Assembly (NCBI RefSeq): GCF_052115445.1
Contig: NZ_JBFRGR010000012.1
Coordinates: forward strand, 1-64,000
Source: Paenibacillus_E sp052115445
GTDB taxonomy: Bacteria > Bacillota > Bacilli > Paenibacillales > NBRC-103111
Length of the DNA stretch: 64,000 bases
Direction: 5' to 3'
A program made the translations under genes and the position numbers. The notes beneath the pieces were generated by a model that saw only the letters and a list, made by a program, of their open reading frames with translations, did not search any database and was not told the origin of the DNA. Positions 15,454 to 23,951 of the stretch are shown piece after piece (the stretch's first letter is position 1; the number at the start of each line of letters is the position of its first letter).

Positions 15454-18369
15454 CTATTTCTCCTCCCCCAGTTTCACTGCCTGATGAACGCGCAGCCTTC
15501 TAATGTGTAAGAACAGCAACAGTGCGCCAGTTAGCATCATGAAAGCAACCACGAAATATAACTGATAGGTGTCTTTGGAATCGAAGATGACTCGGAACGG
15601 CGGCACCTGCGTCTTTACATTCTGGGATGTTTGTAGAAAGGGTAGGAAGAAATAGCTCGTTAGCTTGCCAATTACGATACCTAACACGATGGAAAGTCCA
15701 GCGGTGAACCCCTGCTCGAGCAGCAGCATCCCCGTCAATTGCTTACGGGAAAGCCCCATAGCACGCAGGACACCGAATTGTACAACCCTGCTAGATAAGT
15801 TAAAGAACCAATACAGCATATAACCGATCAAAGACACAACGACAGAAACGAGAAAACCCAAGCTAAGAATACCGAATACGCCACCTCTTGCTGGGAGCTT
15901 CTTCTGGACGATGAGCTCGTTGCGAACATCCTTAATGGAAGCAATTTCAATTCCTTTGCCCTGTAAAGCTGTAACGATCGGAGCCACTTTAGCGTCCGGT
16001 TTCATTTTGAGCCATACTTCATAGGGTAAAATTGGTGCTTGATCGTAGATGTAATCCAGATTTGCTATGAAAAATGGTGTTTGATCCGGATATTGAGCCG
16101 GCCAATATGGTAATATCCCAACAATCACGAATTCCAAGGGCTGCTGTCCGACTGTAATGGATAGCAAATCACCCTCCTTAAGCGCATATTTGCTGGCATA
16201 ACTGGATGGAATGATAACCGCTTGCTCATAGCTGCCTAGCAAATTCAAATATTGATTCGGATGGGCAGGGAATAAATCAGGTCGGAACCACGCTACTTTA
16301 GCGAAATCCGTATTATCGATCCCCATAATCGTTCCCTGCCCAGTGGATTTACCGGAAACGACGACATTTCCTTTGGTTTGCATCACTCTGGCAGCAGCCT
16401 GAACGCCTTCCAAATCGCGGAATACTTGAAATGGCGGCTCTACATAACGTATTTTGGTGGGGGTTTCCTCACCAGGCTTCGGACCGCCTTGACCTTGCCC
16501 CTGGTTTTGGCCACCGCCTGAACCGGATCCTCCGTTTGCCCCATTCCCTCCTTGAGCTTCGCCGCCTTTTCCACCGGCGTTCGGGTCCTGCGGCAAATCA
16601 TCGGAGAAACCTTCCCACACGGTTTGTATCACAACGTCGGTACCATACTGGTATAAGATTCGCTCCGAAGAATTCAAATCTATCGTACGTGCAGCCGAGG
16701 AATTGTACACACCAAGACCGAGTGTAAGAATGAGCAACAGCATTAACGGATAATACGCTTTGGCTGAACGAGACAGCTGAATAAGCGTTAAATAGAGCGG
16801 CACAGGCAGGAACTTTCGGCCAAACCAACCGAACAACCGTAGCAACCATGGAAAGATGCGTAGAAAGAACAGTCCCAGTGCGAAGATCGAAAGTGCTGGT
16901 ACGAAAAACAGCAACGGGTGCACCTGAAGTTGATCAGTTGTCATTCCTGTTTGCACGGATAGTACTTGACGTTGGTCAAATAAGTAGAAACCATACCCAA
17001 CTACCCCCAGCAGGACAATGTCGAGAAACCACCTCTGCCATAGTGGCGAACGGTCTGACCTTGCAAGCTGCTGCTTATAGTTGACGATTGAAGATCTAGC
17101 AAAAAGCACAGCTGGAATAACGCTGGCAAGAATCGCAATGAGAACAGCAAGCCCACCGTAAAGCATCGCTTCTGGTGTAAAGCTAATCGGAATCGATTTG
17201 CGATCCACGAATGTTAGGAACCCACTGGTAGAACCAATGCTCTTCGCCATGAACCAGCCCATAAACGGTCCGATCAACAGCGCTATCACGCCTAGTACCA
17301 ATCCTTCTAGAAAGTAAATTCCCACAATTTGCTTCGTGCTGCCCCCACGACTTCGCAGAATCGCAATCACGCCTCGCTGCCGATCCAGCGATTGTCTGGC
17401 ATTCATCATAATGTAATAGAAAACCATGGCAATCATGGGCGCCGCCAATGTGAATAATAAAATCTGCATCTGTAGGCTCTGAGCTTTAAACTCGGTTAGA
17501 ATCGGCTTAAAGGATACATCTACCTTTGTATTCTTAAGTTTCTGGAACAAGTTAATATCGAGTCGTTCCAAACGACTCTCTAGCGGCGACAATTGACTTG
17601 TTTGAATGTTGCGCAGATCGAAAGCATAATACCAATTAGCAAGTTGCAGCGGAATTTTCTTCTCCGTCAGCAACGTCTTCATGAATACATCATCATTAAT
17701 AATAAGTGCATTAACTAACCCTTCTAACCCTTGGAACCAATACGCACTCGTTTCGTTCTTCGGTTTGAAGGAACCTACGATCTTCACCTTGAGCAATTGA
17801 CTGCCGCTTGCACTTGCAACGGAATAGTTAAACACGTCACCTACGTGCAAATCATTGCGAAACAAAGCTTCTTCTAGGACGACGGCTTCCAATTGGCCAT
17901 TTTGTAATTGTCCAGAAGGCATTTGTCCGTTTGACCAATCGACTTGATCCTTTAACCCGCTTATTGACGTTAACGTCATTTGACGACGTTTACTAGGATC
18001 TGCTTTTGTACCCTCAGCGGGCGTTAATTGTGCTCCTTTAATTGCATAACTACTTGCATATGTATGTATGGGAAAAGCGATATCTTTGGGAACATCCTGT
18101 TGGATATACGTCTTGACGCTCTCCAGATCATTCAAATCTGCACGTTCTGTTCCTACTGCTTGATACCGCATAAGTAGTGAGCCTGCGGGAAGTCCCTCGC
18201 TCTTTTCTTCTAATGATTTGGCGACAACACGCTTCAGAGACCCATCGGCATACATGGGAATGCTCGTGGTGAAAGCCACGGCCATGACAAGACCAAGCAG
18301 GGTGCTGAGCGTTAGCCAGCGGGTATTCCACATTTTCCGAAATAAAAACCGCAGCATCGGCATGGACAT
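15454..18369 (-). CDS. Large FtsX/MacB-type ABC permease
   Basis: 971 aa, far larger than a standard MacB permease (about 650). One N-terminal membrane helix (residues about 17-38), an external domain to about 300, three helices with an FtsX signature (ARQSLDRQRGVIAILRSRGG near 330), further helices about 450-560, a second external domain and a C-terminal FtsX block containing GVLRAMGLSRKQLTGMLLLE. This gives two FtsX modules in one chain. The second external domain contains a low-complexity loop of Gly, Gln and Asn (about residues 590-635). Its ATG overlaps the adaptor stop (TAATG). Confidence 0.88.
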   Translation of the reverse strand: MSMPMLRFLFRKMWNTRWLTLSTLLGLVMAVAFTTSIPMYADGSLKRVVAKSLEEKSEGLPAGSLLMRYQAVGTERADLNDLESVKTYIQQDVPKDIAFPIHTYASSYAIKGAQLTPAEGTKADPSKRRQMTLTSISGLKDQVDWSNGQMPSGQLQNGQLEAVVLEEALFRNDLHVGDVFNYSVASASGSQLLKVKIVGSFKPKNETSAYWFQGLEGLVNALIINDDVFMKTLLTEKKIPLQLANWYYAFDLRNIQTSQLSPLESRLERLDINLFQKLKNTKVDVSFKPILTEFKAQSLQMQILLFTLAAPMIAMVFYYIMMNARQSLDRQRGVIAILRSRGGSTKQIVGIYFLEGLVLGVIALLIGPFMGWFMAKSIGSTSGFLTFVDRKSIPISFTPEAMLYGGLAVLIAILASVIPAVLFARSSIVNYKQQLARSDRSPLWQRWFLDIVLLGVVGYGFYLFDQRQVLSVQTGMTTDQLQVHPLLFFVPALSIFALGLFFLRIFPWLLRLFGWFGRKFLPVPLYLTLIQLSRSAKAYYPLMLLLILTLGLGVYNSSAARTIDLNSSERILYQYGTDVVIQTVWEGFSDDLPQDPNAGGKGGEAQGGNGANGGSGSGGGQNQGQGQGGPKPGEETPTKIRYVEPPFQVFRDLEGVQAAARVMQTKGNVVVSGKSTGQGTIMGIDNTDFAKVAWFRPDLFPAHPNQYLNLLGSYEQAVIIPSSYASKYALKEGDLLSITVGQQPLEFVIVGILPYWPAQYPDQTPFFIANLDYIYDQAPILPYEVWLKMKPDAKVAPIVTALQGKGIEIASIKDVRNELIVQKKLPARGGVFGILSLGFLVSVVVSLIGYMLYWFFNLSSRVVQFGVLRAMGLSRKQLTGMLLLEQGFTAGLSIVLGIVIGKLTSYFFLPFLQTSQNVKTQVPPFRVIFDSKDTYQLYFVVAFMMLTGALLLFLHIRRLRVHQAVKLGEEK

Positions 18370-19469
18370 TAGCGACCTACTACTTTCTGTCCGGCTGTGA
18401 GACCCTTTATGATTTCCACATCCGTTGACGTCTGCTGACCAATTTCTACATCCACTTCTTTCTTATTTCCTTGGGCATCAACGACTTGCACATAATTTCG
18501 GCCCGAATAGGAACGTAGAGCTGCAAGCGGGATCGTCGTGGCGTTTTCTTTCCTCTGGGTAATAATCGTCACACTTAGCGGCGTACCGCGATTCAGCCCT
18601 TTCGGAAACTCATTCAATTGAACAACCAAATAGTTATCAATCGTGTCCTGTTCCCCTTGTTGCCCCTGACCCGGGAACCCACCATTATTATTGTTGTTTC
18701 CAGCTTGCGGGTTTGGAAGCTGCTTTACTTTCCCTTTGTGCTGACCAGCTGAATTGATATCTACCTGAACTTCCATGCCGATAGCCACTTTCTTCGCATC
18801 ATCAGCACTAATGCTTGCAGCGACAGTCAGTTCTTTCAAATCAGCGAGAGTTGCTACGGATTCCCCGGATTTCACGGTATCACCTTTCTTAGCAGATACG
18901 GTGACAATTGTTCCACTGAACGGTGCGAGCAGTTTCGCTTTACTCACTTGTGATTCAAGCTTCGTCAGCTCTTCACGTTTCAGTTCAAAATCAATCTTCG
19001 CCTGCTCGACTTGTTCAGGTGACATTTCGTCAGCCTTGCGGAGCGTTTCGATCATCGTCAGCTCGTCCTTACGTGTTTGAAGCTTCTTCCGTTTCAAATC
19101 GCTCTCGATATCCGATAAGTCGAGTTCTGCAATCGGCTGTCCCTGTTCAACGGAATCTCCATTTTTCACAAGTATGGCACTTATCCGTTTGGCAGACATA
19201 TCTTCGGAGAAGAACAATTTCTCTTCTTGCAAAGCCATTAATCGCCCGCTCCCTCTCACTTTCGTCTCAAGGGTTTCTGTTTTCACCGTATATTCAGGCT
19301 TTTTCGAAAGCTTAGGTGGATTAATCGACGGAAGCGCTTCTTCATCTTGTTCCTTGGGCAACAGTGAGCATCCCGAAGCAAGAAGGAGTGTGGAACTTAA
19401 TAATAGTGCTGCTAGCGGTCTCATCGCCCACTTACGTGACGAATCTTCCGTCCACCATTTCATAAACAT
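18369..19469 (-). CDS. MacA/HlyD-like periplasmic-adaptor lipoprotein
   Basis: 366 aa from ATG 19469, which has GGAGG 9 bases upstream inside the preceding ATPase gene; an internal ATG at 19424, seven bases after that gene's stop, is the alternative. A lipobox LASGC follows a hydrophobic stretch, so the protein is probably lipid-anchored outside the membrane. Adaptor features: biotinyl-lipoyl half-motifs (ISAILVKNGDSVEQGQPIAE and LLAPFSGTIVTVSAKKGDTV) around an alpha-helical hairpin of about 60 residues, then beta-barrel segments. A glycine/asparagine/glutamine-rich loop (NPQAGNNNNNGGFPGQGQQG) mirrors a similar loop in the permease. Links the permease to substrate handling at the cell surface. 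Confidence 0.87.
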   Translation of the reverse strand: MFMKWWTEDSSRKWAMRPLAALLLSSTLLLASGCSLLPKEQDEEALPSINPPKLSKKPEYTVKTETLETKVRGSGRLMALQEEKLFFSEDMSAKRISAILVKNGDSVEQGQPIAELDLSDIESDLKRKKLQTRKDELTMIETLRKADEMSPEQVEQAKIDFELKREELTKLESQVSKAKLLAPFSGTIVTVSAKKGDTVKSGESVATLADLKELTVAASISADDAKKVAIGMEVQVDINSAGQHKGKVKQLPNPQAGNNNNNGGFPGQGQQGEQDTIDNYLVVQLNEFPKGLNRGTPLSVTIITQRKENATTIPLAALRSYSGRNYVQVVDAQGNKKEVDVEIGQQTSTDVEIIKGLTAGQKVVGR

Positions 19470-20202
19470 GATCGGCAACCTCCAAGATTGTAGGGTCGTG
19501 TGTGGTCATACAAATCGTGATTTCCTCTGTAGCGATGATGCTTCGAAAAACAGACATAATTTGGGCGCCCATCTGAGAATCCAGCTCAGCCGTTGGTTCA
19601 TCCGCCAGTATGAGCGATGGCTTATGTGCAATAGCTTTGGCGATCGCGACACGCTGCTGTTCACCACCAGAGAGCTCATAGGGACGATGATGCATCCGTT
19701 TACTAAGCCCAACAAGGTCTAGGCAATGATTGACCCGCTCTTTCCACTGAGAACGTGGCGTCCCTGCCATGCGCAGCGCCAACTCAACATTTTCCCATGC
19801 AGATAACAATGGCATTAAAGCATAAGATTGAAATATAAAACCAATCTCTTTACGACGGATCAACGTCCTCTCATCATCACTGCTTTGGTGAAAGGCATAC
19901 TCTTGAAACAAAATCTCCCCCTTCGTTGGCAGATCCAGCCCTCCGATTAAGTTAAGCAGCGTTGTTTTCCCCGAACCCGATCGACCTTTGAGCATGACAA
20001 GTTGCAGCGGCCTCAGCTCCATTTCAATCCCTTTCAGGACATCTAGCTGCTGACCTCCAACTTGAAAGGAGCGATGTACATCACTTACCGTCAACAAAGG
20101 CAAATGGGGCCCAATAATGCGAGAGGAAGCCACGTCAGATAACGGTTCTTCTTCGACAGAAAAAGCCTCCAATGTGCTTTTTTTACGCAACCAGTTTGTC
20201 AT
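19432..20202 (-). CDS. MacB/LolD-type ABC ATPase, first gene of the operon
   Basis: 256 aa with a 30-residue N-terminal extension before the ATPase core. Walker A GRSGSGKTT, signature LSGGEQQRVAIAKA, Walker B LILADEPTAELD and H-loop CMTTHDPTILE are all intact, so it should hydrolyse ATP. Together with the second ATPase it could form a heterodimer on the double-length permease. A promoter candidate lies 27-56 bases upstream. The order after it is adaptor, permease, AbrB-tailed ATPase, lipoprotein, secreted protein, all overlapping or within about 30 bases. Confidence 0.9.
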   Translation of the reverse strand: MTNWLRKKSTLEAFSVEEEPLSDVASSRIIGPHLPLLTVSDVHRSFQVGGQQLDVLKGIEMELRPLQLVMLKGRSGSGKTTLLNLIGGLDLPTKGEILFQEYAFHQSSDDERTLIRRKEIGFIFQSYALMPLLSAWENVELALRMAGTPRSQWKERVNHCLDLVGLSKRMHHRPYELSGGEQQRVAIAKAIAHKPSLILADEPTAELDSQMGAQIMSVFRSIIATEEITICMTTHDPTILEVADHVYEMVDGRFVT

Positions 20203-20228
20203 ATGGTTGATTTTCCTTTCATTTCCAA

Positions 20229-20258
20229 ATTATCCGTATGATAAAGTAGACGGTGCAA
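20229..20258 (-). promoter_or_regulatory. Candidate sigma-A promoter for the six-gene ABC operon
   Basis: On the minus strand TTGCAC (20258-20253) and GATAAT (20234-20229) are 18 bases apart, placed suitably ahead of the first ATPase start at 20202. Confidence 0.4.
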
Positions 20259-20391
20259 GTAACTAAAAAGTTGCAGGAAAATTGGGGATTTCATCTATTT
20301 ATTTGGATGATAATCCCATTTCCATGATACATTGGAATATACTATTAATTGGAAAATACATCCATACAACTAATTACCTATTTATTACAAA

Positions 20392-20435
20392 ACAAAAGAC
20401 GGCTCACCGCCAATTTCTTAGCAATGAACCGCCTC
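20392..20435 (-). terminator. Weak terminator after the MFS gene
   Basis: On the minus strand GAGGCGGTTC and GAGCCGTC can form an imperfect stem with a long loop, followed by TTTTGTTTTG. It lies about 40 bases after the MFS stop codon. Confidence 0.4.
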
Positions 20436-20473
20436 TTAAATGAATCGATGATTTTTATTTTTTCTAAAAATGA

Positions 20474-21781
20474 CTACTTAAAGGAATTAAATACAGCCTC
20501 GCCGCCACTCGCACTCCCTCTACGCGACCAGATCACAACAGGGATCAACAACAGAGATAGGAAGCCTCCCGCCAACGAGAGCCAAGCAAAGCTTGAATGC
20601 GCAACAACCATGCCTGACAAAGCTCCGCCAGATGCTCCCGCCAACGAGACTAAGACATCGACAGTCCCTTGCGTCCTCGCACGTGTTGCCGGTGTTGTCG
20701 CATCAATAATCTGCGCAGTACCGCTGATTAAACCAAAATTCCAGCCAAGTCCGAGCAAGGCCAGCGCGACAATGAGCCAGAGCATCGAATCCGCCGGCGC
20801 CCATGCAGCAAACAGTCCGGCCAATAGCAGCGTAACCCCCGATGCACAGGACATGAAGATGCGCCCTAGTTTATCCACAAGTATACCCGTTACCAAGGAA
20901 GGCAAGAACATCGCTGCGACATGGATGCCAATTACCATGCCGACCGCATCTAAGCCGTGTCCATGATGCTTCATATGGATCGGCGTCATCGTCATGATCG
21001 CTACCATGACAATCTGCGTCAACACCATCACCGTGGTCCCGATGAGTATGCCTCGGTTACGCCCAGCAGGCGCTGAAGGATTCGCAGAAACCGCCCCATG
21101 CGCTTGATTCGTTTCCTGCGCCTCGGCTATCGCTTTAGCTACGATATAAGGATCGGGCCGGAGCCAAACCCACAATACCAAGCCCGCCAGCACAAAAGCC
21201 GCAGCGGCTAGCATGAATGGCCCCGCCAGTGCTGGTGCACCGACGGATGTCGCGAAATGCCCCATCACTCCGACTAAGTTCGGCCCTGCGACTGCACCAA
21301 ACGTCGTGAAGACCATGGCTAAGCTAATCGCTCTTGCCCGCTGCTTAGGCCTAGCCAAGTCGGTTCCCGCATAACGTGTTTGGAGATTCGTTGATGTGCC
21401 TGCGCCGTAAATCAGCATCGAGAGGAACAGAAGTGGCAGGCTATTCGCAATAGCTGCGAATACAACGCCCATAGCCCCTACTCCTCCTGCGAGGAAACCG
21501 GCTGTTAAGCCTACCCTCCGACCATAACGCCCAGACAGTCTTCCAACTATCCAGGCGGACGAAGCGGCACCTAGTGTCAACAATGCCGAAGGGATACCAG
21601 CCAAGCTGTCCGTTCCAAGCATATCTTGTGCGAGTAACGCTCCGACCGTCACACCTGCCGCGAGCCCTGCCCCGCCGAATAGTTGAGCGACGATGACTGT
21701 GCGTAAAGTTTTGCGGTAGAGCTGCTGTTGTTTTTCTGGAGAATGCTTATAAGCTTGAATCCCTTCGCTGCCTTTAGCCAT
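20474..21781 (-). CDS. MFS transporter, drug-efflux-like
   Basis: 435 aa with about 12 hydrophobic helices in two halves joined by a loop near residues 215-240. The loop between helices 2 and 3 carries VGRLSGRYGRRVGLTAGFLA, the MFS motif A form. Start has GGGGAGG 11 bases upstream. No regulator sits beside it; substrate unknown. Confidence 0.88.
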   Translation of the reverse strand: MAKGSEGIQAYKHSPEKQQQLYRKTLRTVIVAQLFGGAGLAAGVTVGALLAQDMLGTDSLAGIPSALLTLGAASSAWIVGRLSGRYGRRVGLTAGFLAGGVGAMGVVFAAIANSLPLLFLSMLIYGAGTSTNLQTRYAGTDLARPKQRARAISLAMVFTTFGAVAGPNLVGVMGHFATSVGAPALAGPFMLAAAAFVLAGLVLWVWLRPDPYIVAKAIAEAQETNQAHGAVSANPSAPAGRNRGILIGTTVMVLTQIVMVAIMTMTPIHMKHHGHGLDAVGMVIGIHVAAMFLPSLVTGILVDKLGRIFMSCASGVTLLLAGLFAAWAPADSMLWLIVALALLGLGWNFGLISGTAQIIDATTPATRARTQGTVDVLVSLAGASGGALSGMVVAHSSFAWLSLAGGFLSLLLIPVVIWSRRGSASGGEAVFNSFK

Positions 21782-21929
21782 TTCCGAATCTTCCTCCCCT
21801 GCTACAAAATGCCTTTCGTCATTATCATACCTGTGTCAGGAGTTATTGGCTATGTTAAATCCCTTTTTCTCATTGCCTTATCCCGTTACGTTGTTTCCTA
21901 GGAAACTAGATGTCAAAGGAGCTGTTCCT

Positions 21930-22070
21930 ATGGGGATTTTAGAAAACTTAGGTAAACCAATTTCGTATAAAGCTATCGTCACGAACAAGCAACAAATTGC
22001 TGAGCATACCTTTAGAGTCACACTTAAGCTAGATCGCTTACTTTCGCAATCAGAAGATGCCGACGCTTAA
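21930..22070 (+). CDS. Short ORF, possible remnant of a siderophore-interacting-type flavoprotein
   Basis: 46 codons from ATG 21930, preceded by AAAGGAG with 8-base spacing, which is a good start. The sequence YKAIVTNKQQIAEHTFRVTL resembles the first beta strands of FAD-binding siderophore-interacting proteins, which usually run to about 250 aa. If so, this is a decayed 5' fragment; the frame ends at TAA 22068 and the following DNA is a hairpin and a repeat block. It could equally be an unrelated small protein. Confidence 0.35.
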   Translation: MGILENLGKPISYKAIVTNKQQIAEHTFRVTLKLDRLLSQSEDADA

Positions 22071-22094
22071 GAACGCTAATCCACACGAATACAA

Positions 22095-22116
22095 GGGCTG
22101 TCCCAAAAGACAGCCC
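22095..22116. repeat. Hairpin after the short ORF
   Basis: Perfect inverted repeat GGGCTGTC / GACAGCCC with a 6-base loop. No convincing T run on either side, so a weak terminator at best. Confidence 0.4.
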
Positions 22117-22176
22117 TGAGAAAGGTTTGAGGTTGATTTGTAGCTTGCGAACGCAAGGTGAGTGCCGATTCGTCTT

Positions 22177-22361
22177 TAGATGCATAAACTACAGCTAATT
22201 TGCTCGAATTTGACGTATTTTCGTATTTAGATGGAGAAAGTACATGTAATTCGTATGAAATTTGAAGAATCGAACACATCGAAGGAATTTAACTACAGGA
22301 AATACAGGTAATCTTCGGAATTCGAGAATTCCACTTCAAATAGATGGAGAAAATCCAGTTG
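22177..22361. repeat. Complete 51-62-51 palindrome element (family 1)
   Basis: Units start at 22177, 22228, 22290 and 22341, each 21 nt. They begin TAGATG (three) or TAACTA and end CAGCTA, CATGTA, CAGGTA and CAGTTG. The spacers (30, 41, 30) contain several TTCG/CGAA motifs. It fills most of the gene-free gap 22071-22457, between the hairpin at 22095 and the terminator at 22396. Confidence 0.8.
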
Positions 22362-22395
22362 CGGGAAGCAGGTTCCTTGCTCATCGGTCATTAAT

Positions 22396-22447
22396 GAAAA
22401 ACGAGGCAGTTTCAAAAAGTCTAAATTGACTTTTGAGACAGCCTCTT
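22396..22447 (-). terminator. Terminator of the rhodanese gene
   Basis: Minus strand: GAGGCTGTCTCAAAAGTC pairs with GACTTTTTGAAACTGCCTC across a short AT loop, followed by GTTTTTC. The stem is long and nearly perfect. Confidence 0.85.
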
Positions 22448-22457
22448 TTCGTTATTT

Positions 22458-22895
22458 TCACCCGATTAAAGGGGCTGTTTGGCCAAGCGTTCCTTCGACC
22501 TCATTCCCTTCTTTCCTCCAGTACTCGATACCGCCTAACATCTCTTTCACCTTGAACCCAAGGCCTGAGAGACGAGCGGCCCCTTTGGTACCGCCGTTGC
22601 AAGCTGGCCCCCAGCAATAAACGACGATCGTTTGATCTTTGGAAAAGGAAGCCGTCGTTTCGACGCTGATTAGATTGGAAGGGAGGTTAATTGCACCGGG
22701 AATATGACATTCTCCGTAGGCTTTTGCACTGCGAACATCGATGAGCAGGAAGTCATTGTAGCCATGCTGCATGTCATAACGCACATCCGCAACGTCCGTT
22801 TCCACCGAAAGCTTATTCATATAGTGCTGGTGCGTATGCTCCGGTGATGGGGCAGGCGTCTCAAGAACGAGCGATTTGGTTGTTTGAATAGTCAT
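22458..22895 (-). CDS. Rhodanese-like sulfurtransferase
   Basis: 145 aa, single rhodanese domain: DFLLIDVRSAKAYGECHIPG, AINLP, and the active-site loop VVYCWGPACNGGTKGA with the catalytic cysteine near residue 102. The loop has a Trp-Gly-Pro after the cysteine, a common variant in Bacillales. The N-terminal 30 residues are unusually long. It lies 92 bases after the LysR gene on the same strand and ends at a strong terminator, so LysR and rhodanese may share a transcript. Confidence 0.88.
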   Translation of the reverse strand: MTIQTTKSLVLETPAPSPEHTHQHYMNKLSVETDVADVRYDMQHGYNDFLLIDVRSAKAYGECHIPGAINLPSNLISVETTASFSKDQTIVVYCWGPACNGGTKGAARLSGLGFKVKEMLGGIEYWRKEGNEVEGTLGQTAPLIG

Positions 22896-22987
22896 TTGGG
22901 TTACCTCCAGTGGGTTTGTCGATTTCTTGATGTTAATGTATCACAACCCTAAACACTGGAGTTATCGATAGTTATCGAACCTATACT

Positions 22988-23875
22988 TCAGTCATTTCGA
23001 TAGTTAGCGCCGCCAAGTACCTCTAGAAATCCTAGATAGGCTTTCGATTTCCATTTTTTCTTAGCGATAATCAATTGCGTGTAGAACTTACACGCTGAAT
23101 GAACGAAAGGAATCGCGACGATCTGGCCTTTGCGTATTTCCTCGGCGACGGCAATTCGGGGCAATAATGCAATCCCAAGACCGTAGATCACGCACTGCTT
23201 GATCGCCTCCAGATTGCCGAATTCGTAAGATAAGTTGTAACTTACCTGATGTCCTTTCAATACCTTAAGTAACATAGCGCGGTATGTACAGCCATCCTCC
23301 GTCAGGATCAGAGATTCATTCTGCAGATCTTCCACGTGAACTTCACTTTGCCCAGCTAATTTATGATCGGGACTAACAATGATGACAAGTGGTTCTTCTC
23401 TCAAAATACGGCTCTCCAGCTCTGGATCCGTAAATGGCGGGTCCAGAATGATCCCGATGTCCATAACGCCTTCTTTCACCGATTCAATAATGAAGGGCTC
23501 ATTCCCCGGTTGAATGACAATGTTGACGTCTGGGTAATCGCGGCGATACGCCTGTAGATACGGGGGCAGATAGAAAGCCGCTAGCGTCTCAATCGTCCCT
23601 ATCGTGAGCGTCCCTTTAGATTGCTTGGATACGACTTCCTTGGACTCTTCATGTAACCTATGAATATCATTCGCGTATTGCAGGAGTGCTTCTCCAGCCA
23701 TCGTTAATTTCATACTCCGTCCAAAACGTTCCAAGAGAACAACGCCATAGGATTCCTCAAGTTTCTGAATTTGAGCCGTGATGCTTGACTGCGCATAACC
23801 TAGCGTTTCCGCAGCCCGCGTGAAACTTCCCCACTTCGCCACTTCCCGAAATGTCCTCAAATACGTCATTTCCAT
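22988..23875 (-). CDS. LysR-family transcriptional regulator
   Basis: 295 aa from ATG 23875 (GGAGG 8 bases upstream); five further codons upstream are open but lack a site. HTH: TYLRTFREVAKWGSFTRA, AETLGYAQSSITAQIQKLEE. The effector domain carries LTIGTIETLAAFYLPPYL and DIGIILDPPF, typical of the CysB/CbbR-like LysR branch. It is followed by the rhodanese gene, hinting at a role in sulfur metabolism, but that is inference from neighbourhood only. Confidence 0.9.
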   Translation of the reverse strand: MEMTYLRTFREVAKWGSFTRAAETLGYAQSSITAQIQKLEESYGVVLLERFGRSMKLTMAGEALLQYANDIHRLHEESKEVVSKQSKGTLTIGTIETLAAFYLPPYLQAYRRDYPDVNIVIQPGNEPFIIESVKEGVMDIGIILDPPFTDPELESRILREEPLVIIVSPDHKLAGQSEVHVEDLQNESLILTEDGCTYRAMLLKVLKGHQVSYNLSYEFGNLEAIKQCVIYGLGIALLPRIAVAEEIRKGQIVAIPFVHSACKFYTQLIIAKKKWKSKAYLGFLEVLGGANYRND

Positions 23876-23951
23876 AGGTCTCACCTCCACAGGTTTACTA
23901 GGAGCATTCCTCTATTTGAAATATAACAAGGACCTGCGGTCTTATCAACTA

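Noticed and set aside
20345..20365. A single TAATTGGA...TCCATA segment similar to a family 1 unit
   Set aside because: No partner units at 51 or 62 bases on either side, so it was not counted as an element copy.
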